From positions 248,001-312,000 of the forward strand of contig NZ_CP108778.1 of the NCBI RefSeq assembly GCF_045207785.1: DNA of 64,000 bases. The letters run 5' to 3'. Positions 1 to 8,426 of the stretch are shown piece by piece; within the stretch, counting starts at the first letter, position 1, and each line of letters opens with the position of its first letter. The notes below the pieces were generated by a model. It saw only the letters and a program-made list of their open reading frames with translations. It was not told the DNA's origin and made no database searches. The position numbers and the translations under genes were made by a program. This DNA is from Embleya sp045207785. GTDB taxonomy: Bacteria > Actinomycetota > Actinomycetes > Streptomycetales > Streptomycetaceae.

Positions 1-2
1 CG

Positions 3-1523
3 GGCGCGCACACCGACTACGCACTACGGAAGACGGGCCGCCAGGAAACCACACCCATCCACCCGGAACTGGAGGAGGCGCTCGCCGAAGTCCTCGGCCC
101 CACCTACGGCCTGATCGTCTACCAGGAGCAGGTACAGCGCGCCGCGCAGGTGCTGGCCGGCTACAGCCTGGGCCAGGCCGATCTGCTCCGTCGGGCGATG
201 GGCAAGAAGAAGAAGGAGGTCCTGGAGAAGGAGTTCGTCCCCTTCCAGGCGGGCTGCCGCGAGCGCGGCTACTCCGACGAGGCGATCCGGAAGGTGTGGG
301 ACGTCCTGGTCCCGTTCGCCGGCTACGCGTTCAACAAGTCGCACTCCGTCGCGTACGGCCTGATCTCCTACCGCACCGCCTACCTGAAGGCGAACTTTCC
401 CGCCGAGTTCACCGCCGCCCTGCTCACCTCCGTCGGGGACGACAAGGACAAGATGGCCCTGTATCTGGCGGATGCCCGCTCCGCTGGCATCCGGGTCCTG
501 TCCCCCGACGTCAACGAGTCGGTGGCCGACTTCACCGCCGTGGGCGCCGACGTGCGGTTCGGTCTGCGCGCGATCCGCAACGTGGGCGACAACGTCATCA
601 ACGACATCGTCGAGGCGCGCACGAGCAAGGGCAAGTTCAACTCCTTCGCCGACTTCCTGACCAAGATCGGCCTGCCCGCGTGCAACAGGGGCGCGGTCGA
701 ATCCCTGATCAAGGCCGGGTCGTTCGATGCCCTCGGGCACACGCGCCGGGCCCTGGCCGAGGTCCACGAACGTGCGCTCGACGCGGTCGTGGGCCTGAAG
801 AAGCACGAAGCGGCGGGCCAGTACGACCTGTTCGGCGGCGGCGAGGCCACTGCGGAGCCGGCCGTCGGGCTCGACTTCACGCTCACCGACCAGGAGTGGC
901 CGCGCAAGCTCAAGCTGGCCACCGAGCGCGAGATGCTCGGCCTGTACGTCTCGGCCCACCCGCTCGACGGCGCCGAGCACATCCTGTCCCGGCACCGCGA
1001 CACCTCGATCACCGACCTCAAGTACCCCGACCGCACCACCGACGGCAAAAGCAACGTCCGGCTCGCCGGCCTGATCACCACGGTCCGGCGCAAGGTCAAC
1101 AAGAGCGGCTCGCCGTACGCGGCGATCAACCTCGCCGACGAACACGGCGAGATCGAAGTGCTGTTCTTCTCCCACGCCTACACCCTCGTCGCGCATGCCC
1201 TGGAGGAGGACGCCGCGGTGAGCGTCAAGGGCCGACTCAACGAACGCGACGGCACGCTCACCGTCTTCGGCACGGAACTGACCGTCCTGAGCCTCGACAC
1301 GGCCCCCATCAGGCTGACCCTGCCGACCACCAAGATCACGCCCCGGCTCGTCCGGGACCTCCGACGCGTCCTGAACGCGCACCCCGGCACCTGCCCCGTA
1401 CACCTCGCGGTGTCCTCGGACTCCGGCACCACCCACTACGAACTCGCCGCAAGAGTCGACCCGACCCGGGACCTCGCAGCCGAGATCAAGCCCCTGGTCG
1501 GCACGGTCGCCTGGAACGGTTGA
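3..1523 (+). CDS. dnaE: DNA polymerase III subunit alpha (DnaE), C-terminal 506 residues, 5' end outside window
   Basis: The open frame runs into the window edge, so the catalytic aspartates in the upstream palm are not visible. What is visible is the C-terminal half of a bacterial replicative polymerase: the finger region with the diagnostic run YQEQVQRAAQVLAGYSLGQA followed by DLLRRAMGKKKKE (about residues 40-72), a helix-hairpin-helix region near NRGAVESLIKAG, and an OB-fold near the end (VRLAGLITTVRRKVNKSGS through VKGRLNERDG). The stop is followed by 129 bases with no gene. Position beside mobile-element genes suggests a plasmid-borne second copy, which is inference. An ATG at 150 is internal and not a real start. 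Confidence 0.95.
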   Translation, partial: GAHTDYALRKTGRQETTPIHPELEEALAEVLGPTYGLIVYQEQVQRAAQVLAGYSLGQADLLRRAMGKKKKEVLEKEFVPFQAGCRERGYSDEAIRKVWDVLVPFAGYAFNKSHSVAYGLISYRTAYLKANFPAEFTAALLTSVGDDKDKMALYLADARSAGIRVLSPDVNESVADFTAVGADVRFGLRAIRNVGDNVINDIVEARTSKGKFNSFADFLTKIGLPACNRGAVESLIKAGSFDALGHTRRALAEVHERALDAVVGLKKHEAAGQYDLFGGGEATAEPAVGLDFTLTDQEWPRKLKLATEREMLGLYVSAHPLDGAEHILSRHRDTSITDLKYPDRTTDGKSNVRLAGLITTVRRKVNKSGSPYAAINLADEHGEIEVLFFSHAYTLVAHALEEDAAVSVKGRLNERDGTLTVFGTELTVLSLDTAPIRLTLPTTKITPRLVRDLRRVLNAHPGTCPVHLAVSSDSGTTHYELAARVDPTRDLAAEIKPLVGTVAWNG

Positions 1524-1652
1524 CGAACACCACGTCCCCAACCACAAGCCGCAGTCCGGCGCCCCACCAGCACCCGGCCGTGGCGACCACCCGGGCAACG
1601 CGGGGCCCGACGTCGATCACCCCGACAACCCCCACTCATCGGAGGAGATCCG

Positions 1653-2006
1653 GTGACCCATCCCACCACCGCCATAGCCGAAGCCGTCGACCCGGACGGC
1701 GCCGCAACCGCACCGCCGCCTGTGGCCGCGACCACGACCGCGCCGAACACACCCTGCTCGACGCCGTCGGCCACCCCTACTGCGACGCCTGCCTGCGCGA
1801 ACGCCAAGGAAAGGCAAGGCCCCCGCGCGCAGCCCGAGGAACCCGGCCCCCAAGCCTGCACAACCCACGACACACACGTTCCGGACCCGAGGTCGCTACT
1901 CGCCACCTCGGGCACGGGCCCGGACCACCAGAGCAACGAAGCGCCTGCGGACCAACCGGGTGTTGATCACCTTCCCGCCGACGGCCGCCGCAGAAGGGAG
2001 CCGTGA
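1653..2006 (+). CDS. Small protein of unknown function, probably frameshifted (117 aa as read)
   Basis: A GTG start has a strong site (GGAGGAG at 1641-1647). The direct reading soon becomes alanine/proline/threonine-rich and featureless. From about 1700 the +2 frame instead reads TAACGRDHDRAEHTLL followed by GHPYCDACLRERQ, with high third-position GC and a C-x3-H / C-x2-C pattern like a small zinc-binding module. The simplest view is a short zinc-finger protein whose frame has been broken by a single-base change around 1690-1705, or a sequence error. The annotated stop overlaps the next gene's ATG (TGATG). Function unknown. Confidence 0.4.
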   Translation: MTHPTTAIAEAVDPDGAATAPPPVAATTTAPNTPCSTPSATPTATPACANAKERQGPRAQPEEPGPQACTTHDTHVPDPRSLLATSGTGPDHQSNEAPADQPGVDHLPADGRRRREP

Positions 2007-2938
2007 TGGCCGCCAATCGAACTCAGACCCCTGCCCGCCGCGATCCCGTTCGACGTGCCGCACTGGCCAGGCATCGCCGCCGTCAGATTGCGTACGGAAC
2101 CTGGCAACCGCACGGCGATCTCGTCGCCGTGCGCGAGCACTTGGCGTCGCTGCGAGCCGCCGGCATGTCGCAGGCGTCCGTCGCGGCGAAGGCCGGAGTC
2201 GGGTTGAATACCGTCAACCGTCTCAGTCGCGGCCGGAACCGAGAAGTCACGCGTCACACGGCCGAACGGCTCCTGGCGGTCCGCCGCGAAGGCCGACGCA
2301 CGCTCCCCGTCGACGCGACAGGTGTGCGCCGCCGCCTTCAGGCGCTGGCAGCCCTGGGCTGGCCCGCGTCGATCCTCGCCGACAGGTACGGCTGCGTCAC
2401 CTTCGTCATCTACGAACTGAGGATGGCCACGACCGTCCTCGGCTACACCGAGGATCGGGTCCGCGCGCTGTACGACAGCCTCTCCATGACGCCGGGGCCC
2501 GACCCGGCGACACGTCGACGGGCCGAACAGCGAGGCTGGTCACCGCCCTTGGCCTGGGACGACATCGACAGCCCCGAAGCCGTGCCCGATCAGGGCGCGC
2601 CGTCGAAGGCGAACCGCGCCCACTTCGTTCAGGAGGCTCGACACCTCAACGCGCTCGGCGAGAGTCGCGAATCGATCGCCGCCCGACTCGATGTGAGCCC
2701 CGACTACGTGCGGGACCTCCTCAACGAGCCGCGTGCGGACAGCGACCCCGTCTCCGTGATCACTCATGTGGAGTTCCACTACGCCGCCGACGACGGCGTA
2801 CGAAAGCACATCCGGACGTTCGACGTCACGCTCGACGGTCAAACCGACGCGCAGGCGTTCGTGGACGCCACGCTGCAGGAGCCCGCCTGCACCCACCTCA
2901 CCGTCAGGCGAAACGGACTCCCGCAGCAACTGCGCTGA
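2006..2938 (+). CDS. Multi-helix-turn-helix DNA-binding protein (310 aa)
   Basis: ATG at 2006 sits five bases after GGGAG and overlaps the preceding stop; a GTG three bases upstream is the alternative. At least three helix-turn-helix-like segments are visible: GMSQASVAAKAGVGLNTVNR (about residues 53-72), a segment around WPASILADRYGC (about 112-123), and ESIAARLDVSPDYVRDLL (about 222-239). The first resembles the HTH found in many actinobacterial mobile-element proteins with the pattern s.a.vA..agv...tv.rl. A role as a regulator or DNA-organising protein is inferred from these motifs only. The C-terminal 70 residues look like a small mixed fold. Confidence 0.7.
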   Translation: MAANRTQTPARRDPVRRAALARHRRRQIAYGTWQPHGDLVAVREHLASLRAAGMSQASVAAKAGVGLNTVNRLSRGRNREVTRHTAERLLAVRREGRRTLPVDATGVRRRLQALAALGWPASILADRYGCVTFVIYELRMATTVLGYTEDRVRALYDSLSMTPGPDPATRRRAEQRGWSPPLAWDDIDSPEAVPDQGAPSKANRAHFVQEARHLNALGESRESIAARLDVSPDYVRDLLNEPRADSDPVSVITHVEFHYAADDGVRKHIRTFDVTLDGQTDAQAFVDATLQEPACTHLTVRRNGLPQQLR

Positions 2939-3012
2939 CCCGCCACGTCACCGGTGCCTTCGCTGGCAGATGCGTGACCACGCAAAGTCCACTCGGACTA
3001 TTAGGAGTCCCC

Positions 3013-3306
3013 ATGGCCAGACCGATCCGATTCCCCGCCACCCTTCGCGAGCATCTCGACTCCGGCCGCCCCGAATCGCCCCGTGAGCTCCGCTTCGATC
3101 AACGAGCGGCCGACGCCGACAACGTGGTTCACGCCGCCCGCCGTACGGCCCGCGGCCACCTCCTGCGGTGCGACCCGCGTCCCACGCCACCCGCCCGCCT
3201 CCTCCCCGGGAGGTGCGCTGTCGACTGCGCGCGTTGCCGCGACACCCGTCCGCGGAGATCCGACATCAAACCCCGGTACCTCGGCGACGCCGTCGGAGAC
3301 GCGTGA
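3013..3306 (+). CDS. Small hypothetical protein with paired cysteines (97 aa)
   Basis: ATG at 3013 has GGAG at 3004-3007. The product begins MARPIRFPATLREHLDSGRP and ends with an arginine-rich tail carrying CDPRPTPP and CAVDCARC. The latter C-x3-C-x2-C spacing could bind a metal. Third-position GC is high throughout, which supports real coding in a region where other frames are also open. I do not recognise a family. Confidence 0.55.
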   Translation: MARPIRFPATLREHLDSGRPESPRELRFDQRAADADNVVHAARRTARGHLLRCDPRPTPPARLLPGRCAVDCARCRDTRPRRSDIKPRYLGDAVGDA

Positions 3307-3428
3307 CCCACGTCGGTCTCCGACACGGCCACCACAACGTGTTCTCACCACACTCTTCCCACCACCAACCCGGGTGCGCCGTTCATACGGTCGGCGCACC
3401 CGGCACAGCATCAACAGGAGCACCATCG

Positions 3429-3866
3429 ATGAGCCCCGGCGACACCACCGCACGTACCGCGCCGCCCGCCAGCAAGACGATCTCGACCGACCCGGAGACC
3501 CACCGCGACCCGTCGATCCCGGCATCCGACCCCGTTGATGCGAGCCCGGGCCCCGTCGGTCCGGAGCGCATCCAGCGCCGGCGCGTCAAAGGCTGGCGGA
3601 TGCCGAAGGGGGCGATCTATGTTGGGCGTGGCTCCGTCTGGGGCAACCCGATTCGCACCGACGGCCTGGACCGTCGGCAGGTGATCGCCCGGTACGAGGA
3701 ACACCTCGCACGGAACCCCGAGGTGGTCACGGCCGCACGCGCGCGGCTGCGGGGCCGATCCCTCGCCTGCTGGTGTCCCCTCGTCGACGACGACGGCACC
3801 CGCGTGCTGTGCCACGCGGATGTCTTGTTGCGCGTCGCGAACGAACCCGACGCTCCGCGCCCTTGA
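3429..3866 (+). CDS. DUF4326 domain-containing protein (145 aa)
   Basis: ATG at 3429 lies eight bases after ACAGGAG. After a disordered N-terminus of about 50 residues the protein shows the DUF4326 signature: RIQRRRVKGWRMPKGAIYVG, then SVWGNP, a central helix, and LACWCPL followed by CHADVLLRVAN. This family is widespread in actinobacterial and phage genomes; its biochemical function is not established. The conserved cysteines and the CHADVL histidine suggest metal or nucleotide binding, which is inference. It stands alone between two unrelated small genes. Confidence 0.85.
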   Translation: MSPGDTTARTAPPASKTISTDPETHRDPSIPASDPVDASPGPVGPERIQRRRVKGWRMPKGAIYVGRGSVWGNPIRTDGLDRRQVIARYEEHLARNPEVVTAARARLRGRSLACWCPLVDDDGTRVLCHADVLLRVANEPDAPRP

Positions 3867-3985
3867 TGACCATCGGGCCCGAAGCCACGTGACGAGCCCC
3901 TCGCCGACGACCGGCCGTCGGGTTCGCGGTCGGACGGGGATCCCCCGGCGACCGCACTGCGCCCCGGAGGTCGATGTCGCCGCGC

Positions 3986-4711
3986 TCAGCCGTCGGCGCC
4001 GTGCTTCGCCCGTCGACGTGCCCGGTCCCTGAGGCGACGGGCCACCTCGACCCGTGCCTCCGCCTCGTTGCCGAACCAAGCTGGACGGGTCCGGAGGATC
4101 TCGTTGACGTCGTCCCGGCGCCAGGCCTTCCCGCGTCGGGGCTTCAGATCGGGCACCAGGTCGACGGGGAGGCCGAAGGCCTTGGCGACCTCGGTGTCCG
4201 AAACGGTTTCCACCGTCGGCGGCTTCTCGGCGCGCACAGGCCGGCTCCATCCCTTGGGGCCGTCCGTGGCCTGACGAGTGGACCAGAACTTCTGGAGCCG
4301 GTCGTCCCACGGGATCAGCTTGGCCCGGCCGACGCCCTTCCACTCCTCTTCCGGTACCGGCCAGTCCGGGTCGGTGCGCGCGATGACACTCACCCGCGGC
4401 CGGCTCATGGTCGTGGCGTAACCCGCCTCGACCACCCTCTCGGCGATCGCAGTCAGGGTCAGCCATTCGGGTTCGCGTCGCCGCTCGAAGTAGCCGCGGA
4501 GCCGGTTGTCCCACGGGATCAGCTTGGCGGTGCCGGCGTCCTTCCACTCCTCTTCCGGTACCGGCCAGTCCGGGTCGGTGTGCGCGAGGTAGTACAAGCG
4601 CTCGGCGCTCATGCTGCGGATGAACCCGTCGTCGACAGCCCTGCGAGCGATGTCGGCAGGCGGCATCCACTCGGGCTCGCCCGCCGGAGCGGCGGCCTTG
4701 TTCGAAGTCAT
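3986..4711 (-). CDS. Protein with repeated winged-helix domains, candidate regulator (241 aa)
   Basis: Two adjacent copies of a domain of about 68 residues are obvious: both carry DPDWPVPEEEWK and then AKLIPWD followed by R or L positions typical of AlpA/MerR-like winged helices (target-recognition helix, then wing tryptophan). A third, weaker copy lies near the C-terminus (VAKAFGLPVDLVPDLK then GKAWRRDDVNEIL). The nucleotide sequences of the first two copies are nearly identical over stretches around 4295-4381 and 4499-4585. The gene is divergent from 4941 and its start lies 40 bases from the palindrome at 4751-4770. It could therefore bind that palindrome and control itself; this is a hypothesis. 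Confidence 0.7.
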   Translation of the reverse strand: MTSNKAAAPAGEPEWMPPADIARRAVDDGFIRSMSAERLYYLAHTDPDWPVPEEEWKDAGTAKLIPWDNRLRGYFERRREPEWLTLTAIAERVVEAGYATTMSRPRVSVIARTDPDWPVPEEEWKGVGRAKLIPWDDRLQKFWSTRQATDGPKGWSRPVRAEKPPTVETVSDTEVAKAFGLPVDLVPDLKPRRGKAWRRDDVNEILRTRPAWFGNEAEARVEVARRLRDRARRRAKHGADG

Positions 4712-4750
4712 CTGGAGAGCTTCGCAGACACCGGCTGGTCTTTCAATTAT

Positions 4751-4770
4751 CTATTACGAAGCCGTAATGG
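4751..4770. promoter_or_regulatory. Palindromic operator candidate, copy 1 (one mismatch)
   Basis: CTATTACG-N4-CGTAATGG inside an AT-rich pocket between the divergent genes 3986-4711 and 4941-5414. The same palindrome recurs at 8321-8340 and 37654-37679, each time in a promoter-like position. Confidence 0.65.
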
Positions 4771-4940
4771 TTTCGGGTTGTGTTTGCGCCGTCCGTGGGC
4801 GCGATCCCGTCCGCGCGCCGCACCCGCGCCGGCTGCGGCACCGATCGATGCGCCGGCCGAGCCGCCCACACCCAGCGGGCAACTCCGTACCTCCGACGGC
4901 CTTCACACAACGAGTCGACTCAACAGAGAGGACCTACGAC

Positions 4941-5414
4941 GTGATGTCCACTATCGTCGAAACCGCAGGGCAGGAGACGACACTCGCTGCCCGAACTCTC
5001 ACCCGGGCCCGCGCCCAGGTACAGGCGAAGAGGAACGACGACGCGCAGCGGCTCGCCGCTGCGGTACGCAAGCAGCGCGACGAGGCCGTCGAGGACGCCG
5101 TCGCGTACGTCAGGAAACTGCTCGGCCCCGACACGGCGTTGGCCGACGCGGACGTCTGGAGCGGTTACCCCACGGTCGGGGACCGGCGTCCCCTTGCCGT
5201 CGCCTATCTGGGCGACGGCCTCTGGATGATCCACATTCGCGACTCCACCGAACACCGCAACAGGCCCGCGTTCGTCCGACCGCAGCCCTGCGGTTGCGTA
5301 CGGGAAATCTCACTCGACGACAGCGGCATCGAACCGTTCGAGTCCGCCCTCGCCGCGCTGCTCACGGACGACCGATCCTGCGACACCCACCAGGGCCGCG
5401 CCGAGGACTCCTAA
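4941..5414 (+). CDS. Hypothetical protein with N-terminal coiled coil (157 aa)
   Basis: GTG at 4941 lies eight bases after AGAGAGGA; the ATG at 4944 is an in-frame alternative. Residues 10-60 are charged and helical (TRARAQVQAKRNDDAQRLAA and onward), followed by a compact segment with GYPTVGDRRPLAVAYLGDG and a cysteine pair in PQPCGCVREISL. No family was recognised. It lies downstream of the palindrome at 4751-4770, so it may belong to the same regulon as 8427 and 37740. Confidence 0.6.
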   Translation: MMSTIVETAGQETTLAARTLTRARAQVQAKRNDDAQRLAAAVRKQRDEAVEDAVAYVRKLLGPDTALADADVWSGYPTVGDRRPLAVAYLGDGLWMIHIRDSTEHRNRPAFVRPQPCGCVREISLDDSGIEPFESALAALLTDDRSCDTHQGRAEDS

Positions 5415-5515
5415 CCGGCCCGCCCGACCGATCCCCACCGCGACTCGCCGGCGCACCGGCGCCGGCGAGGCCCGGCGAGTACGCGCGCCGCCCACCCGTA
5501 CGGGAGAACTCCGCC

Positions 5516-5548
5516 CGGCCCGACCGGTGAACGCAACCGGTCGGGCCG
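5516..5548. terminator. Stem-loop between genes
   Basis: A perfect 13-bp stem (5516-5528 with 5536-5548) and a seven-base loop. There is no downstream T-run, so it would be an actinomycete-type I-shaped terminator. It lies between the stop at 5414 and the ATG at 5580. Confidence 0.5.
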
Positions 5549-5579
5549 GCGCCGTCCCGGCACGTCCTACAGGAGACCC

Positions 5580-6188
5580 ATGCCAAGCCGCACCCCGACC
5601 GCCTGGCGACCGCGCGAGGAACACCTCGAATCGGTCACCACCTCCGCCCTGGCACCCCACGCCGTCATCGTCTGGAATCGCGCCGCGTGGCGCGTCCTGG
5701 CCCGGAGACCGCTCGAGCACACTCGGTGGCTCCGCCTGCAGGCCCACTGTCACCGAAGCCGCCTCGACCGGGACACCCGAGCACGCCGGCCGCTGGTCCT
5801 GGATCTGATTCGCGACCACGGAACCGAGACGTTCGAGCGCGTCCTCGCGTCCCCGGGCCACGTGTGGCAGGTCATGCCCGAGCACTACGCGGTCTGCCGC
5901 CGCTGTGCGGAACTACCGCCCTGCGCCCACGAAACGCGCGAGTCCGAGGTCGACGCGGAGACGGCACGCCTCGAGGACCTCCTGCGGATGACTCCCGGGG
6001 ACTGCCTCGGATGCGGCCTGCCGATCACCGACCGGATGCGGTACACGCGCTTCCCCGGCCCCAATCTGTGGCGCCCGGACCTGCCCGACGACAGTGCGGT
6101 GGTTCATGCCCGCGCCGCCTGCCGCCCCTGGGCGCAGAAGTACCACCGCGCATGGGCGTCCATCGTGGCGCCGACGCGCAGCCGTTGA
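5580..6188 (+). CDS. Hypothetical protein with zinc-ribbon-like cysteines (202 aa)
   Basis: ATG at 5580 lies just after AGGAGAC. The N-terminal half is basic and helical. The C-terminal half holds CRRCAELPPC and later CLGCGLPITDRMRY, a four-cysteine arrangement like a treble-clef or zinc ribbon, with a further cysteine in RAACRPW. Such proteins are common in actinobacterial plasmids and phages and often bind nucleic acid, but no function is established here. It is followed after 80 bases by the gene at 6269. Confidence 0.6.
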   Translation: MPSRTPTAWRPREEHLESVTTSALAPHAVIVWNRAAWRVLARRPLEHTRWLRLQAHCHRSRLDRDTRARRPLVLDLIRDHGTETFERVLASPGHVWQVMPEHYAVCRRCAELPPCAHETRESEVDAETARLEDLLRMTPGDCLGCGLPITDRMRYTRFPGPNLWRPDLPDDSAVVHARAACRPWAQKYHRAWASIVAPTRSR

Positions 6189-6268
6189 TATACGCCTCCG
6201 CGGCGTCACCGACAAGAACAGACCGAAGAACCACCCACATGCCCGAACCCACCCCACCCGGAGAGACC

Positions 6269-6790
6269 ATGCCGCCGATCCACCGACACCCGAACGAGCC
6301 TGCGACAGCACACAATCACTGGGCGATGGTCCTGACGCCTTCGGCGGGAATCGACTTCCCGACCGCCCCGCCGGCCGCCGACGCCACCATCGGCGACGAG
6401 CGCCCAGGCATGAGGTTGTTCGCCCTGCTCGACGTCTCGACCCGGCGCGAGCTCGACATCCTGTGGGTACCGCCCACGTTCCCGGCGCCCACCTTCTCCC
6501 GCGCAGCGGGCCGCCCGGGCGGGGCGAGGGCGGTGGCGCTCGCCCGGATCACCGAGATCGCGGAGCACGCCGCAGCCGCGCATTTCGACGGTCCACTCGA
6601 AGACTCCTCGCGCCTCACCGTCCGGCCGACTCGGCCCGACGGCATGCCCCGGGACGCCGGCGGCATTGCCGCAGCCACGGAATTGCCGAAGGGGCCCCGC
6701 GCGACAGACCGATCCGGGACAACGCGAACTGCGCCGCACAGCACGGACACCTCCGGGCCCTTCCGCCGGCGGCGCCCGGCCGACCGCTAG
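6269..6790 (+). CDS. Hypothetical protein upstream of a DNA methyltransferase (173 aa)
   Basis: The chosen ATG at 6269 has GGAG five bases upstream; an ATG at 6239 in the same frame is an alternative with no clear site. The protein begins MPPIHRHPNEPATAHNHWAM and contains a middle alpha-helical part (RAVALARITEIAEHAAAAHF) ahead of a disordered basic tail. No family was recognised. Its stop is 11 bases before the methyltransferase GTG, so the two are probably co-transcribed. Confidence 0.5.
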   Translation: MPPIHRHPNEPATAHNHWAMVLTPSAGIDFPTAPPAADATIGDERPGMRLFALLDVSTRRELDILWVPPTFPAPTFSRAAGRPGGARAVALARITEIAEHAAAAHFDGPLEDSSRLTVRPTRPDGMPRDAGGIAAATELPKGPRATDRSGTTRTAPHSTDTSGPFRRRRPADR

Positions 6791-6801
6791 GACAGGAACC
6801 C

Positions 6802-8148
6802 GTGCTCACGTACTTCAGCCAGTTCGCGGGCGTCGGCGGCGACACCGAGGGTGCCGCCCAGGTGCCCGGCGTCGAACCCGTCCTCGCGATGAACCACTTC
6901 CAGCGCGCGGTCGAAAGCCACAGCGCCAACTTCCCCTGGGTAGACCACATCCTCGACGACGTCACCACCATCGACATCACCGGACTTCCCCACGCCGATC
7001 TGTACTGGGCCTCCCCCGCCTGCCCCTACTGGACCGACGCCCGCGGCAAACGCCGGGACTTCGACAAGAGCACCCTCACCCTGTTCGACCAAAACGCCCC
7101 GGACGAGAAGGCGATACGCAGCCGAGCCCTGATGGAGGAAGTGCCCCGCTACCTGCGGGCGATGAGCGACAAGGGCAGGCCCGTCCTCGCCGGCGTCGTG
7201 GAGAACGTCATCCAGTGCCGCAAGTGGGACGAGTGGAACCGATGGCTCTCCGAGATCCGCAGGCTCGGGTACCACATCCGCGTCATCGCCTTCAACTCCA
7301 TGCACGCCACGCCCCGACGCTCGCCCCGCGCCCCCCAATCGCGCGATCGTCTCTACGTCGCGTACTGGCACCACTCGCTCGGCCGGAATCCCGACTGGGA
7401 CAAATGGCTGCGACCGCGCGCCTGGTGCGACCTTTGCGCCACCGAGGTCGACGCCCTGCAGGTGTTCAAGAAACCCGGCGTGGACATGGGCTGCTACGGA
7501 GCCCGCAATCAGTACCTCTACCGATGCCCGAAGATCGGATGCCGAGGGAACATCGTCGAACCGGCCACTCGACCCGCAGCGGCGATCATCGACTGGACGG
7601 TTCCCGGCCCACGCCTGGCCGAGCGCGAGGACCCCCTCGTCGCCAACACCCTCGACCGCATCCGAGCCGGCCGCGACCGCTACGTCACCAGAGAAGTCGC
7701 CGCTCCGCCCGCACTCTTCGAAATCCCCGAGCACGGGCCGGGACGCCCGTCCGCCTTCGTCGACGCCCACCCGCAGGCCGCCGGCGGCGCCCATACACCG
7801 GATCGAAGCAGACTGGATCTGCTGGTCCCGTACTACTCCACCGGTGTCGCCCGCCCAATCTTCCGCCCGAGCGGCACGTTGAGTACCCGTGACCGATTCG
7901 CCTGGGCCAGCTGCAACCCCGCGGACACAGACCTGGACGACGTCCGCTACCGCATGCTCCTCTCCCACGAGGTCGGCGCCGGCATGGCCTTCCGGCCCGA
8001 CTACATAGTCCTGGGGACCCACGCCGAGAAGGTCCGCCAGTACGGCAACGCGGTGACTCCGCCGGTCGCGGAAATCCTGATCTGTGCTTTGGTCGAGGCC
8101 ATCACTGGTTCGACCATCCCGCGCGGCGAACTGGCCCTGACCGCCTGA
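6802..8148 (+). CDS. Atypical DNA (cytosine-5-)-methyltransferase with inserted zinc-ribbon (448 aa)
   Basis: GTG at 6802 follows AGGACAGG. The C5-methyltransferase motifs appear in order: I (FSQFAGVGGDTEGA, residues 5-18), a divergent IV (YWASPACPYW, near 69, where the usual PCQ is replaced by ACP), VI (VVENVI, about 133), VIII (QSRDRLYV), and IX-X (YGNAVTPPVAE). Between VIII and IX there is an insert with CDLCATEVD and, later, CPKIGCRG, a probable zinc ribbon that may help select the target. The changed residue after the catalytic cysteine makes it unlike housekeeping Dcm enzymes. The likely role is self-DNA methylation against restriction; specificity is unknown. Confidence 0.85.
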   Translation: MLTYFSQFAGVGGDTEGAAQVPGVEPVLAMNHFQRAVESHSANFPWVDHILDDVTTIDITGLPHADLYWASPACPYWTDARGKRRDFDKSTLTLFDQNAPDEKAIRSRALMEEVPRYLRAMSDKGRPVLAGVVENVIQCRKWDEWNRWLSEIRRLGYHIRVIAFNSMHATPRRSPRAPQSRDRLYVAYWHHSLGRNPDWDKWLRPRAWCDLCATEVDALQVFKKPGVDMGCYGARNQYLYRCPKIGCRGNIVEPATRPAAAIIDWTVPGPRLAEREDPLVANTLDRIRAGRDRYVTREVAAPPALFEIPEHGPGRPSAFVDAHPQAAGGAHTPDRSRLDLLVPYYSTGVARPIFRPSGTLSTRDRFAWASCNPADTDLDDVRYRMLLSHEVGAGMAFRPDYIVLGTHAEKVRQYGNAVTPPVAEILICALVEAITGSTIPRGELALTA

Positions 8149-8174
8149 CCCCCGGCGCGGACCGCAGCCGCTTT

Positions 8175-8239
8175 GGGCCGCGCGGATCCGCGCGGCCCTG
8201 CCTTCGCGCCGCTCGGCGTTCGAGCAGACGCCGAGCGGC
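8175..8239. terminator. Tandem stem-loops after the methyltransferase
   Basis: A perfect 24-base palindrome (8175-8198) is followed by a 12-bp stem with an eight-base loop (8208-8219 with 8228-8239). Two consecutive strong hairpins lie immediately downstream of the stop at 8148 and upstream of the palindrome at 8321. Confidence 0.6.
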
Positions 8240-8320
8240 ACACCTCTGGCGGCGAGGAGTTGCGAGGGAACTCGCCGGGACCGTTGCCCTGCACCGAGAC
8301 GACGTGTACATTCGAATTAT

Positions 8321-8340
8321 CTATTACGACAACGTAATAG
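8321..8340. promoter_or_regulatory. Palindromic operator candidate, copy 2 (perfect)
   Basis: CTATTACG-N4-CGTAATAG with perfect 8-bp arms, followed four bases later by a third half-site-like TGTAATG. It is 87 bases upstream of the ATG at 8427 in an otherwise GC-rich background. Confidence 0.7.
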
Positions 8341-8426
8341 TTCGTGTAATGGACGCGATCGGCCTCCTGGGCCGCGCCACACCCGCCGACTCACCCCATG
8401 CCCACCCCACGAACCGGGAGAAGCGC

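Noticed and set aside
24..1598. Long open frame on the minus strand opposite dnaE
   Set aside because: A mirror of the GC-biased dnaE codons; composition is typical of an antisense shadow and there is no start site.
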